Below, one piece after another: positions 23,753-36,116 of a stretch of 64,000 bases of DNA. Under the pieces are notes generated by a model, which did no database searches, was not told the origin of the DNA, and was given only the letters and a program-made list of their open reading frames with translations. The stretch spans positions 186,001 through 250,000 of the forward strand of contig JAIWZP010000038.1 of assembly GCA_025201375.1 (NCBI GenBank), in the 5' to 3' direction. The first letter of the stretch is position 1, and each line of letters opens with the position of its first letter. Source of the stretch: Gongronella butleri. Taxonomy: Eukaryota > Mucoromycota > Mucoromycetes > Mucorales > Cunninghamellaceae. A program made the position numbers and the translations under genes.

Positions 23753-26529
23753 ATGCAACTTTTAACTTTTGGCGCGGTCTTCACATTGCTGGTGCAAGCG
23801 GCATCCCTGGTTGTTGCGCAACGATCGTGGTCAGAAGCGTACGACATGGCCAAACCATTGGTCGATCAAATGTCCATTGAGCAGAAAGTGAACTTAACCA
23901 CGGGCATCGGCTGGATCATTTCGCAATGCCTTGGGAACACTGGCAAGCTAACGAATCCCGACTTTCCATCGCTTTGTGCCCAGGACTCGCCACTTGGTTT
24001 GAGGCAAGAATGCGGCGCCAAAAGTGCTAGCAAAATAACATGCGCGCCTAATTTTGATTTTTCCCTTTTCCTTTTCTTTTTGATAGATTTGCGTACAATG
24101 TGACCATGTTCCCGGCCGGTGTGACCGCCGCCGCCACCTTTGATTCGGATGCCATGCATCAGCGAGGAATTGCCATGGTATGGCAGCACTCTGTCGTAAT
24201 TTGCCTAATTTTGTTCGTTTTTTGTATTGTAGGGCCAAGAATTCCGTGGCAAGGGCGCGCACATACAATTAGGTCCTGGGATGAACTTTATGCGCGCGCC
24301 TGGCGGCGGCCGTGGATGGGAATCCTTTGGAGAAGAGCCTTACCTGATGGGAGAAGCGGCTGTGCAGACGATAACGGGCATTCAATCGCAGCAAGTGATT
24401 GCGACGGCCAAGGTAGTATTTGACTGCGTGCAAAAAAAAGCACGTCGCATGATGTCACTAATTCATTTTGCACAGCACTATGTGATGAATGATCAAGAAA
24501 CAAATCGTCATTCGGCTAGCTCTGATGCTGATGAGCGCACGTTGCGCGAAATTTACGTGTATCCGTTTGAGCGAGCCATTGAAGCTGGGGTTGGCTCTGT
24601 CATGTGCTCGTACAATCCGGTCAATGGCACTCATGCGTGCGAGAATCCGCAATTGCTGGGTATTCTGCGCGACGACTTGCAATTCCAGGGCTTCATCACC
24701 TCGGACTGGTGGGCAACGCTGTCCACGGCGCCGTCCGCAAACGCCGGCATGGGTAAAGCGGTGGTGTTTGCGCAGTCATAACGTGCACTGACGCGTTTTT
24801 TCATATTTTTGGGCTAGACATGAGCATGCCCGGCAATGATTTTGGCCAAAACGATCCTCACTCGGGCTCTTGGTACGGCCAGAACCTGACATGGGCCGTG
24901 CAAAACGACACAGTGTCCAAGGACCGCCTGACGGACATGGCCACGCGCATTGCTGCTGCGCATTTCAAAATGCGTCAAGACGAGGATTTTCCCGACACCA
25001 CGCTACACAGCTTCAATCTGACTGGCCCAGCCGGCTCCGTGGACGTCAAGGCCGACCACGTCAAATTGGTGCGTTCGATCGCTGCCGCGGGCACCGTCCT
25101 CCTCACGAATGACGGCATTCTTCCTCTGTCTAGCGACAATAAGAGCATTGCCATCATTGGCCAAGATGCTTTCATGGACGATTTGTAAGATTTTCTTCGT
25201 GATTCCCCACCCACGCAAAAAAAAAAAAAAAAAGACTGATGACGCGACACGTCTCTAGGCTTTTGAATCCCGACAATAGTGGCACATGCTCCGATTTTGG
25301 CTGCGATCCTGGCACGCTGTTTGAGGGCTGGGGCTCCGGTACCGTCAGCTTCCCGTATCCGCTTATCGCGCCGTACGATGGCCTGGTGGCGCGCGCCGGT
25401 GATGGCGTCAATTTCACGACCGCGAAGGACAACTACGATTCGGATGCGATCAAACAGGCCGCCATGGGCAGCGACATAGCCATTGTCTTTGTCAATAGCG
25501 ATTCCGGTGAAGAATACATTACGGTCGACGGCAATGTTGGTGATCGTAACAATTTGACCATCTGGCAAAATGGTGATCAAGTCGTACGGTCCAAAAAAAA
25601 AAGAAAATCATGCAATTGTCGCTACAATTCCATTTTTTATTTTCGCAGGTCCAAACAGTCGCTGAGAACAACAATAACACCATTGTGGTTGTCCACTCGG
25701 TGGGAGCGGTTCTCATGCCATGGATTGATCATCCAAACATCCGTGCTGTGGTGTGGCCAAGTAAGACCATGAGAAATGTATTGAAAAAGACCCTTATTTC
25801 TTTTTCCATAGATGTTCCTGGTGAGCAGAGCGGCAATGCACTGGCCGACATTGTGTATGGGGACGTGAATCCCTCAGGTAAGGCATCAAAAACGTGAAAA
25901 TAAGCTTGTTTGTGCGATTGATGATTTTTTTTCTGCAGGACGCCTGCCCTACACAATTGCCAAAAAGGAGGACGACTATCCAGCATCTGTTTCCAAGGCT
26001 GATAATGTACGAAATGCATGATAATGAGACGAGAAGCTTCAATTTTCCATTTTTAGCTGACGCGTTCCTTTTTTTTATATTTTTGCAGATCACCTATAGC
26101 GAGAAGCTCTTGATTGGTTATCGCTGGTTTGATGCGCACAACATTGAACCACTGTTTCCGTTTGGCCACGGTCTGTCGTACACAACATTCAATTACAGCA
26201 AGTTACAGGTTCATGCGCAAGGCAAAAAGGACGAGGTCAAGGTGACGGTCACGGTGACGAACACGGGAAATGTAGACGGCAGTGAAATCGCGCAATTGTA
26301 CTTGTCGTTCCCTGAGTCTGCCGGCGAGCCGCCCAAAGTACTTCGTGGATTCGAAAAGGTGATGATTCACGCCGGCAAGTCAGAGCACGTGACCTTTAGC
26401 CTGGGCACAGTGGAATTGAGCATCTTTGACGTCGTGTCGCATGGTTGGGTTGTGCCTACGGGCGATTACCAAGTTCATGTCGGCGCCAGCAGCCGTGATT
26501 TACGTGCATCAGCAAGTTTTACTTTGTAA
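23753..26529 (+). CDS. Secreted GH3 beta-glucosidase, copy 2
   Basis: Ten exons (23753-24003, 24087-24177, 24233-24412, 24476-24752, 24818-25184, 25259-25583, 25649-25760, 25812-25877, 25939-26006, 26089-26529) give 725 residues that align end to end with copy 1. A signal peptide of about 22 residues ends at VVAQ. The nucleophile is Asp-251 in GFITSDWW. The DSGEEYITVDGN motif and the C-terminal fibronectin-III-like domain are intact, so the enzyme should be active. Intron 1 starts with GC (AG/GCAAGA) rather than GT; only this donor restores the conserved LGLRFAYNVT reading. It has three more introns than copy 1, so the two genes differ in structure as well as sequence. Confidence 0.94.
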
Positions 26530-26750
26530 TCATCCCTACCTTTTTTTTTATCTCTATCCTATTTTTTGACGAAAAGACGCATCTCTCTCATGGGCACGTG
26601 TCGCGTGCTTTTGACCTTGATTTTATTTTTCGCGACCAAACAATGAAATGTCCAACAATGAATTTTTTTTTACTCAGATGGTATTGCTGTGAGATGGATG
26701 GATATAATGTGCTGATGATCATTGAAATGGGGGGTAATGCTTGGAAAGTG

Positions 26751-29700
26751 TTACATGAAAGTGAAGTTGTCATCTTGAGCAGGTGGCAGCTGCGTCGAGC
26801 CTAGGATGGAGGAACCAATCATTGAAAGGATGGGCCTAGGGCCGACCTTTGGCTTCTTGATCTGATGAAAGGCAATCCAGCCTTCTCGCTTGGGATTCGC
26901 ACGTTTTGTCCATCTGCACCACATGAAAAAAAAAAATTGGTCAGCAAGCCCAATTCTTTGTTTTTACGTCTTTTCACACATACAGTTCCACAAATCGACC
27001 ATGTTGGAGCTCCTGATGATAGCCGCCCTCGGGAAGCAGCGTCTCAATCATCTCGTACACGCTCTCGGGCTTGGGCGTCGTAAATTCTGAGGGAGAGCGC
27101 GGGACGAAAAAAAAATGCGAACATTGAGATCAGTTGCTCATCATCCGACATTCTTTTCATCCATACCTTCATCGATCCACTCGGCCAGAGGCACCTCAAA
27201 GTCGATGATCACGTCGGGAGAGCGCTGGTGGCGCAGGTCAATGCCCTCGCCCTTTTTAAACATGAGCAAGATCTCCTTGGTCGTTGCAATATACGGCATT
27301 GGGATATCCACTGGTGCATTGTTGGCGGCTTTTTTGAACCAGACCAAATTTTCCACGTACTTGCATCCTAAAAAATAAACACAAAAATTGGCGTGTTGCC
27401 TCTTTTTTGCCACTAATCTTACCCAATCCGTACATCATGCGCACGACGTCCGCCTGGATGAGCTTGTGAATCCAAATGAAAATCAACCCGGTTGACATCT
27501 GGTCCAAGACCTTGGACAAGAGTGATTCCTACACACACAAACAATAAAAAAAAAAGAGAGAAATGAGCGCGTCCAATTGCGCTTTTTTTCTTTCTTTTTA
27601 CCATTTGCTCGAGATTCCATGTGCATGCGCCATCCATGCGGCCGTCCTCGACGTAATACTCCCAGGGCGGGTCGATCAAAAGGCCCTCAATATTGGACAC
27701 CTTGGGCAATCGCTGGAACATGATTGTATTAAGCGTCTCGATGCAGTCCATCATGTCGTGGACCTCCATGTAGACATTTCTGATATTGGATGGTGTGTGT
27801 CGCGCGACAGAGAGAGGCATGATCTGCTTGACGCCGCTGTACAGATCATTGGGGATGCGCACAACGTTGATCAGCTCATCGGGTGTATCAATGCGCACCT
27901 TTTTCACGCCCCCAAAGAAGCGTGAGAGAGACGATTGCTGCTGCTGCTGCTCATCAGGCTTGAGCCGCCCACCGGACGCAAAGATCTTTTGCATGATTTG
28001 CGCGTCGCGGTTCATCAGGCGCCTACGAAAGAGGAATGATAAAAAAAAATGAGCAAAAAAAAAAAATGAATTCATGCACTGTCTTGTTCTTTTTCACACG
28101 CGCAGGTGCTGCCATGTGCACACGTTTGTCTTACATTTCCGTGGTGGCGAGTCCTTGACGCCATAGTTGCTTGTCCACCCAATATTTATTGCGCACGTCC
28201 GTGTTACGATACAGCCTACACAAAAAAAAAAAAAGGTGTGCCAAAGTCAGGACTGCCCTGTTTTTGCCCCAACTGATGCTTACTCGACGAATGCCTTGTA
28301 TTTCTCGAGACGCTCGATCCATTCCACGCCCATAAGAAGCTTTTCGTTGGACAATTGCGGATGGTCAGGCTCCTGCGAGTTGAAATCAAAGTCGTCGTCA
28401 AACAAGTCATCCTGCCGCTTGAACCGGTGCTGATCCTGGAGACGTCGTGCAATGTCCAGACATTTGCTGCTGCTTTTGCTGCTTTTGCTGCTTGTGGCAT
28501 GGTGATTCGTCGTCCGGACAACCTTTGGCGCTGCTTTTGGTTTGGGTGGAGGCCGTGACTTGATGACACTATTGACAAGATGAGAAGCAATGCGTGAGCA
28601 ATGGCAATTGGCGCTCGTTTTGCCCATGCTGTGCCTTATTTTTTTGCTTTTACCTTCCCGACCGGCTGTGGTATTTTGCGAGCCATTGATCGACGTTGCG
28701 CTCGATCTCCTTGACGTCGTCGGCTTGCCACTCGGGGCCAAGCTCCATGATGGGGACGTGGCTGGTCGACTTTTCGCGCTGCACCAGCTTTAATTTGCCA
28801 TTGACCACCTCATACGCGTCGTCCTTTAGCTTCTTCTTCTCGAGCAGCTTGCGATAGTAATTCATGCATTGATAGCCAACCTACAGTGGAGAAAAAAATG
28901 AACCAATTCCGTTTCTTTTTGAACAGAAAATCACGCCAATCTTACACGATGAGGGATGCCGCGGCTAAAAAGGCCCCATGCGACGCCCATTTTCCGTCCC
29001 TTGGCTACCCACTCCTCGTATCGCTCCATGAAGAGGGCGTGTTCCTTGGACGACCACCCACCGTTCTGCTGGCCCTCGCCTGGGATCACAAAGCGAAAAT
29101 AATAGCCTTCCGGGTTCTAAAAACGAGATGAGCCCAAAAAATATACATTTGAAACTTGCCTTTTGCTTACGAGATGGCGGCCCTCCCAAGCCTTGATGCG
29201 TGAGTCTTGCCAGGTCTTGACACAGGATTCTGTAAAGACGTCCTCGCCCACTTTGCTCCGTTTGATGCTTGATTTGGTGGGGTTGACTGCGACAGGGGCT
29301 GCTGGAGATGCTGGAGATGCTATTGACTCGACGGGTATATTGTCGTTGTTACTGCTAGTTGAAACGGACAGTGGTTGAAGCGATGGAGACGGTGATTCGC
29401 TGGTTGACATGTCAAAATCTGGATCTGGGAGCTTGTCAATGGGGCGGCGGAAGGTGGGTGTGCTCGGCAGGAAGAAATCGTCAATGTCGAAGCCGTCGTC
29501 ATCTGAATCAACCAGAATTGGGGATGCGGGGCGCTGAGGGACGACAGGCGAGGCACATAGCGGTGATTTGGGGCTTTTTGAGAACAATTGCGCAAGATCG
29601 TCCGTTTCAGCATCCGTGGCTGCGTCAAACGCGTGCTTTTGTTGCCCCTGGTCGCTGTCCTTGTGGTCAAAAAGTTCGTCGAGCGTCTCACAGCTCAAAT

Positions 29701-29974
29701 CGATCCAAGGAAACTCGTCATCGCTAGAAATCACCTGCGGCGTTGCTGGACGCACCTCCTCCCTGCTTTTCTCGCGCTGCGGCTCCACTTTCACGAGATC
29801 GTTTTGCGCTTCTTGCTGATGCTGATCGTTGTCGACAGGTGCGCATGTTTGGTGAGGGCTGGACGTCGCAGACACAGACGAGGTCGTGCAGGGGCGCTTC
29901 CGTCGCGACAGTGAAAGACTGATATTGCGTTTTTTGCGTCGTCTCTCTTCCTCCACCTCGATGAACGCGGTCAT
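26751..29974 (-). CDS. MT-A70 adenine methyltransferase with SANT/Myb-like domain (MTA1-type)
   Basis: Ten exons (29974-29171, 29116-28946, 28880-28654, 28568-28284, 28215-28135, 28022-27602, 27528-27423, 27367-27167, 27086-26984, 26913-26751) join in phase to 853 residues. Residues 1-265 are disordered, acidic and Ser/Pro-rich with a basic start. Residues about 285-345 form a SANT/Myb-like helical domain (GGWSSKEHALFMERYEEW, then VGYQCMNYYRKLL). The MT-A70 domain covers about 600-830 and keeps the catalytic DPPW at 640-643 (LLIDPPWEYY), with IFIWIHKLIQADVVRMM, CKYVENLVWFKK, HQRSPDVIIDF and the closing RFVEL. MT-A70 enzymes transfer methyl from S-adenosylmethionine to adenine N6 in DNA or RNA. 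In early-diverging fungi and ciliates, MTA1-type members are linked to DNA 6mA. Assignment to MTA1 rather than the METTL3, METTL14 or METTL4 branches is inference. The first ATG was used as start. Confidence 0.87.
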
Positions 29975-30299
29975 ACGTCTTGAAAAGAGAGCGAAAAAAA
30001 AATTGGGAAACAAGGAACAGAAGAAAATGAACGCACAGATCTCCGACGCGCTCTATTTTACAAGGAAATCTTTGGCTGCGCCCCTCTTCACCCCGACGCT
30101 CCTGCTCGTTTCAGCCCGCCAATCGCTTTCTCATTCCTCTCGATCACCTCTTTCGCGTCTTTTTTATTTTTTTCTGACGGCCAATTGCCTGTTTGCAAGT
30201 GCAATCACGTACGTATCACCGCAAATTATTGCTCGGCTTGTATCGCAAGCCAACAAAATATCAGGGACGAGCAAAAAGACAAGCGCAGTGGCCATAATT

Positions 30300-31490
30300 T
30301 AACAAAGATGGATCCGATGTGCAAAATCGCGTTTGATCCGGCCATTTTTAGCTCAGTGGATAGGCACTGGATTCCTGAACACTGTATTATTGTAGAATTT
30401 GACGTGCGTTTACACGTGACCCTTGAAGCAGCGCACTACACTGCATGAAAAAAGTACACATTTGCTTTTAGAAAACAACAATGCGCATTTTTCAGACTTT
30501 AGCGGCCTGTTGTGCCTCCAAGAAAAATTTTTACAGCTCACCTGCCAGCCGATGAAAGATGAGCCACTCAAAGAAATACAGCCTACGCGCGGGATGGGTG
30601 CGTCCGATTTTTTTGGAGCGTGTAAATTCCAAAAACGCCAATTTTGCACTACTTTGCATTTATCTCACCATCGACATGGTTGACCCCGCTCAAAAATACA
30701 GTAGCTGCATGGAATTCAGTCTTGCAGTGCAAATTTTGCAACAAAAAAGCGAGTGTCGTTTTATGATTTCGATTACCAAAACACCGAGATTGAACATATT
30801 TGAAACGTTTGATGAACGGCTTTTGCAAGCGTACGAAATGACGTCCGAGCCCGTCTGATTCAAGCAATGCAAATTTCATTGCGATCAAAGAATTTGACCA
30901 AGGCATTATTATACTGTAATTGTGAAAAAAAAAAAGTCGATATTTTGGATTCGTTTGCACAACGACTCAAGCACTCAATAGACATCTAGTTTTCAACGCC
31001 ATGCTGAAAAAAGACGCGATGAAATAGTTTAATGAAAGGGTTTTGCAGGTGATCCAACCATGGTAAAAGATGGTGGTTTCCCTACAGCCGTGTTCATTGC
31101 ATGGTGTTAATAAAATTCATGCGCCTGGCGCGTCTCTGGCTCGTGCGCGGCGCTGTAGCATGCTTACCCAGTAATGGTATTCACCCAGAAAGAAAAACAT
31201 ATGATAAAATTGCAGATTGCTCATCATCCAGCAGATGGGTCACGCTCGTTTTAGATATTTTCCATGGTTTTCTCATGCGACCTTTTATCGTGCGCAAGTT
31301 TGGCGTAATTCTGGAGAGGTGGAGCCTATTTTTTCGATGCTGGTTTTCGAGCTGGGTAATCAAACCAAGCATATTCGGTCAAATTTTACATTTGCTAGAC
31401 GGCTACATTATTGACTTTCGAGTTTTATTATGGTTCAGAGAAGAAGAGGGACAAATTATCATACATGGTCAGGAACCGGATTTGGCGTCG
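30300..31490 (+). repeat. Dispersed repeat B, copy 2 (partial)
   Basis: 30440-30740 matches 21770-22110 and 59600-59930; 30770-30990 matches 20200-20400; and 31100-31310 is related to 22560-22760 and 62260-62480. The order of blocks is the same as in the longer copies, with the middle missing. The rest of 29975-32316 shows no gene. Confidence 0.65.
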
Positions 31491-32316
31491 TAGCTTGGCA
31501 ATTCCAAGTCATACGTACGAGAAAACTTTTCATAGAATGCAAAAATGTGTGTTTTCTAGCAAGTGCCTTCGTTGACTCTCGATTATTTTATCAAGGACAA
31601 GGAGTAGGGCTGTGAGTGATCATTATTTGAGGGTTGAGGCGTATTTAATTTGGCCTGCTCTTGAATGGACGGCTGGGCCGTATTCTTTTTTTTTTGTCAT
31701 GGATGCCTCGCGCCTTATTGTCGCGACCGATGGTATTGAGGAGTGCGCTTATGAGCCACGCTTGCGCCGAGGCACGCGCAGATTTATCAGCGAATCGTGG
31801 GGGCAAGGCGCGAGAAATGGGGGCACGGCATCATCGACAAAAGCAAAACATCGGAACGTGCGGGGAGAGTAGCACTGCCACCGGCGGACCAATGGCGGGG
31901 TTCCAACCCATGGTGCTTATTTTAGCAAAGGGGAAAAGCAACACGCTCTTGAAAGTGATGCAATCTTTTCTACTGCAACAACGCTGATCAACGCGCCAAA
32001 AACGTTTGTATGGACATGAATCAAAGGTCATGCGTCAAAATGAGGGCGTATGTACAATTGTCATTTGTCTCTTTTAAGAACTGAGCACTCTCAAGCACAC
32101 ACACGAAAAAAATGTGAGGAAAGGATCGGTCCTTGTGTTACATGGCTGCGGCGCGAGGCAGGCAAACGAGCCGTTTGCCTCGCCGAGGCTTTGTTCTTGT
32201 GTGACGCAAGCAATTCAAGTCACCCCCATCCGATTCAAGGGGCCCCCCTCACTCGCTTTGCTCACACCCACGGTTCGCCCTTCTTTTTTTTTCCTTTTTT
32301 CCCAAATTGATGGATC

Positions 32317-32616
32317 ATGGCAGCACCATCCTTGCTTGATGCCCTGAAATTGCATGGTCAGGCCACATTGCACCTGATCCATGTCTTTCTCGCCTTGGAG
32401 TGGACCGTGTTCTCGCGCATGGTGGTTGCCGTGCTTTGCATGGCGGTCGTTTATCTTGTGTACCTTGTGTTTACTCTGCGCAACGTGCGGCAACCTCTGA
32501 CGGTGTGGGAGCAGCTTGGCAAGCCCGTCATCAAGCCCATCCGGCCGTGGGTATACAGCCTGTTGCTCGGCAAAATTGACCCCTATGCCAGTTCCATTGG
32601 TAAAACGAGCGCCAAC

Positions 32617-32647
<31 letters not shown>

Positions 32648-33338
32648 CAGGAGGTGGCCTGCCACCCGATGGCCCCTTTGACCACTATCCAATGGTTCTG
32701 CTCTTGCTTACATGATTTATTTACGGGGTGATTTAGATATGCGCGTGTCGTCGCTCTCACGTGGCTATTGCACAGCCGTGATGCGAGCAAGTGGATAAAG
32801 AAAAGAAAAAAAAAAAGAACAGGATCTGACACGCTCAATTGCTCTCTGTTTTTGCAGGATCGTCACGGCAATCGCAATCCATTCAAGAGGTAAAAGGCAA
32901 AGGCGGGTCGGATAGACGAGCGACAATAGGGGGGGGGCACGCGATAAGGCTTGTTTTTAGTCAAAATGTCAACAAAATGTTTCTTTTGTAGCATTCATGC
33001 CACGGCAATGGCAACGTTTGCTGAAACAGTTGGCGGGTTAGCATTAATGAGCCAGTTCAAGCGGCAAGATCGAGCCATCCTTGTGTCACTCTCGGCCCAG
33101 GTACGTAAAAAAAAAAAAAAAAAAAAAAACCAAGCTAATGATATGAGACGTGATTGATTAGTACGAGAAAAAAGCCAGGGGCCTTTTGACTGCCAGCTCG
33201 TCGTATGTGTTGGCCAAGGATATGACGGGTGCCCACGAAATCACCACGACGGTGATTATCAAGGATCGTCGCTTGGACACGGTGGCCACGGTCTCCTTGG
33301 GATGGACGCTCGATCTTCACGCGGATGAAACGAAATAA
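32317..33338 (+). CDS. DUF4442 hotdog-fold (thioesterase-like) protein with N-terminal membrane helix
   Basis: Five exons (32317-32599, 32737-32786, 32858-32889, 32992-33100, 33162-33338) give 216 residues. A hydrophobic helix at about residues 36-55 (VVAVLCMAVVYLVYLVFTL) precedes the hotdog domain. This domain shows GYCTAVMRDRHGNRNPF, then SIHATAMATFAETVGGLALM with the central hotdog helix, and a final beta sheet ending in ATVSLGWTLDL. DUF4442 belongs to the PaaI-like acyl-CoA thioesterase superfamily; substrate unknown. Intron 2 has a GC donor (CGA/GCAAGT), and only this choice gives the family sequence. Introns 1 and 4 contain long A runs. The membrane helix suggests an organelle-membrane location, which is inference. 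Confidence 0.85.
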
Positions 33339-33368
33339 AAGGGTGTGCGATGTTGTTGTTATGGGATG

Positions 33369-33393
33369 CGTGTGTGTGTGTGTGTGTGTGTGT
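33369..33393 (+). repeat. (TG)n microsatellite
   Basis: A TG dinucleotide run lies just after the DUF4442 stop codon. The following bases, up to 33778, are strongly pyrimidine-rich and form the upstream region of the next gene. Confidence 0.85.
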
Positions 33394-33778
33394 TCTCAAA
33401 AGATGCAAGTGTGACAAAAACAATTCCTTTTTTAAGGTTTTGCTTTAGAAGAGACGCCAACACGGCCCACCACCACCCAACGAGGCATTTTTTTAAAGGT
33501 CCGTCCGTGGGTTTGCTTGCACACCCCCTTTCTTTCTTCTTTCTTTCCCTTTTGCTTCATCCACACCCCCTCCTTGCTCATCCCCCCTTTGCATCATCGA
33601 TCATCCTTCTTTTCGCCGCGCCCCTCCCCTCTCTTCTTCTCTTTCTCTCACTCTTTAGTCTTGTTTGTTCGCTTGTTTGTCGCCCAGGCTTTTCTCTCCT
33701 TTCCAAGTCCCCCCTTGTTTTTTTTTCTGCCCTCTTTCTTTTCCTTTTTTTTTCTCCTTTTTTTTTTTGTACATAGCC

Positions 33779-35458
33779 ATGACTGAAAATAATCTATTCC
33801 AGCTTGCTCAGGTGGTTTCGGACTTGTCACCCATGGAACAACGGTCGCGCAGACGCACACTGCCGCTTCGCAAGGTAGCAAAAAAAAAAAAGTGCAAAGC
33901 GAAAGAAAAAAGCAAAAAAAAAAAGGGAGAGAGAAAAAAAATGGCCAGTTTTCGCGATGAAATTGAGTCTGACGTGTGTCCCCCCCCCTCGCCCGATAGA
34001 ACGCCTGTGCCGTGTGTGCTATCTGTTTTACGTGCTCCAAGGTGAGAGCTGCAATATAAAAAAAAAGAGGGGCTAGCTAAATTTCGTGAAACGAAGCGAT
34101 GCGGGTGACTCTGATGCTTTATTTAGAATTATGCAAGCAACTGTACCTGTGACGAGCTGCAACCACGACGAGGGAAGAATCTGCCAGAGAATGGGCTGGA
34201 CTCGCGCGCGAAAAAGCTAAACAAGAACGACCGACAAGACTACGATTTTACGATCCATTGGCTGCAAGACCATGCTCACGCGATCTATCGGGACGAGCGC
34301 AATCAGATCATCGGATTGGACCAGCAGACCGAGGTGGGACTATGCAAGGCGCATAGCTCGACGCTGTACCGGGCCAAGAAGCGATGGGAACGCGAGCGGC
34401 GATCTTCTTCGCCCATGGAAGGAATTGATCAGCCTCCGTCGTCGTCGTCGTCTTCGTCATCGATGAGCGGACTTGCTGCCAAGGTCAAGGAATTGCAATA
34501 TCATCAGCAGCAGCAGCAACAGCAGGCGACGATTAAAATGGAGCCTGATTTTGCCATGACGCCTTCAACGTCTTATAAGCGAAAAAGAACCGAAGTGCCG
34601 CCCCATGCAAGTGCCTCGACGCCCCTTTATGCAACCGGCCCACTCATGAAAACCTCCCAGCATTCAATGTCGTCGCCCCCAATGTCATATCAACTGCCGC
34701 CGCTTCAACAGCAACAGCCACACACGCCATCTTCGTCCCCTGCAAGCGCGTCGTCGCCGCCACCACCCCCACATCAGCAGCCATCGCCTGTGGCATCGTC
34801 TCTTTCGTCCCTTTCGTCCTCCTTGCAGCATCAGCTCTATCTATCCACGAAATATCGTCCAAATATGTTGCGTCACCCATCGCCACAGCAACAACAACAA
34901 CAGCAACAGCAAGGCCAACAGGGCCAACAGGGCCAGGCACAGCAACATCACCCGCCGCCACCACCGCAACATCATCATCACCATCATCCATCGTCTTTAC
35001 ATCATCACCATCAACACCACCATTCACATCACGCGTCATCCACTCCACCACCATCAAACGTGCCTGGAGGCGCGCCACCCACCTTGCCCTCCCCAACACA
35101 CCCGCAGCAACCGTCTCCAACATCCCCATTGCCGTCCCTCATGCTGCCATCACACCCATCCATACAGGTCGAGACCGTGTCGCTCAAAAGTCTCCCATCC
35201 GATGAGCCCGCCATCTATTTCATCCGCAATTTGGCCATCACAGATACCTTTACCTTTCGCCATCTTCTCGACGAAACCGATATCACCAGCGCACCCCCAC
35301 CCGGAAAGCGCATCATCATCACAGACACCATGAACGAGCGGATTTTCCCTCTCAGTCAGGCCATCCGCAGCGTCTTGCCTCGCCCACCATCTTCTCATAT
35401 GGAATTCTGCCTCGCATTGACCGACAAGACGCCAATTGATTGGAATGTGTGCACATGA
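33779..35458 (+). CDS. Cys-rich, Gln/His-rich protein of unknown function
   Basis: Three exons (33779-33874, 34000-34041, 34127-35458) give 489 residues. Residues about 33-56 hold a compact cysteine cluster, CAVCAICFTC followed by CTC, spread over exons 2 and 3; the CxxC spacing suggests metal binding. A charged region with IHWLQDHAHAIYRDE and LYRAKKRWERERR follows. Residues about 110-360 are low complexity, rich in Ser, Pro, Gln and His, with poly-Gln and long poly-His stretches. The last 100 residues look folded (FTFRHLLDETDI, APPPGKRIIITDTMNERIFP, MEFCLALTDKTPIDWNV). I do not recognise the family. The layout resembles a nuclear regulator, but no known DNA-binding domain is visible. The 14-codon middle exon keeps phase and supplies four of the cysteines. 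Confidence 0.8.
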
Positions 35459-36116
35459 TGGCAAAAAAAAAAAAAAAAAGATTAGCTTTTTTTTTTGCAA
35501 GATCACACGCACATTTGGGCAAAAAACACGCTCGCACACACACACACACACACCACACGCGCGGTGCCCAATGCCCATTGACCTTGTTACTTTTTGCCCT
35601 TTCCCACCCTTGCCCATCTCATCATGTTTTATTTTTGTGTTTCACGTGCTTTTTTTTATATCTCCCTTTTTTTTTTACCATGCTTTGACGCCTGACACCC
35701 ACACACCACCATTTCTCCACTTGCTCATCCCCATTGCGCGCGTGCGCGCGTTTTTTTACTTTTTTTTTTTGGGACCCCTCTCTTCGCTTTCTGTTGCCAT
35801 TACCTTGCTTGTTTTACCCCCACTTTTTTTCTCTATTTCCCTTTTTTGATTTGATTTTGATGGAAAAAAAAATTAAAGCTCTTTTTAAATGTTGTTCATG
35901 ACATGCGACAGGAAGGTGGGACGAACCATGGAGCCATTGGTGTGTGTGAATGGGCAAAATGTGTCGTGTGTGAATTGCTCATTGCTTTTTTTTTTTTTTC
36001 TTTTGTGACACTGCCAACTCGGACGGAGCTTCAATTGTCTCGTCGCCCCTCCCCTTTCATTGCCCTTTTTCCGTTTTTAATCTCTTCTTTGCTCACATTT
36101 TTTTTAAAACAGCTTC
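35459..36116. other. Intergenic with microsatellites, no gene
   Basis: An A run and T run at 35462-35497, an AC repeat near 35536-35553 and a pyrimidine-rich stretch fill this gap. I see no coding region. Confidence 0.6.

Noticed and set aside
30336..30375. tRNA-like A-box (TAGCTCAGTGGATAGG) in repeat B copy 2, possible SINE head
   Set aside because: No matching B-box or cloverleaf follows, and the word is not kept in the other B copies, where it reads CTCAGTGGACA.
33345..33776. 143-codon plus-strand frame with Phe-rich ending
   Set aside because: It is the translation of the TG microsatellite and the pyrimidine-rich leader of the next gene.
34644..35129. 161-codon minus-strand frame inside the Gln/His-rich gene
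   Set aside because: It is a shadow of the repeats on the other strand, rich in Val/Ala/Asp from GTC-, GAT- and GTG-type complement codons.
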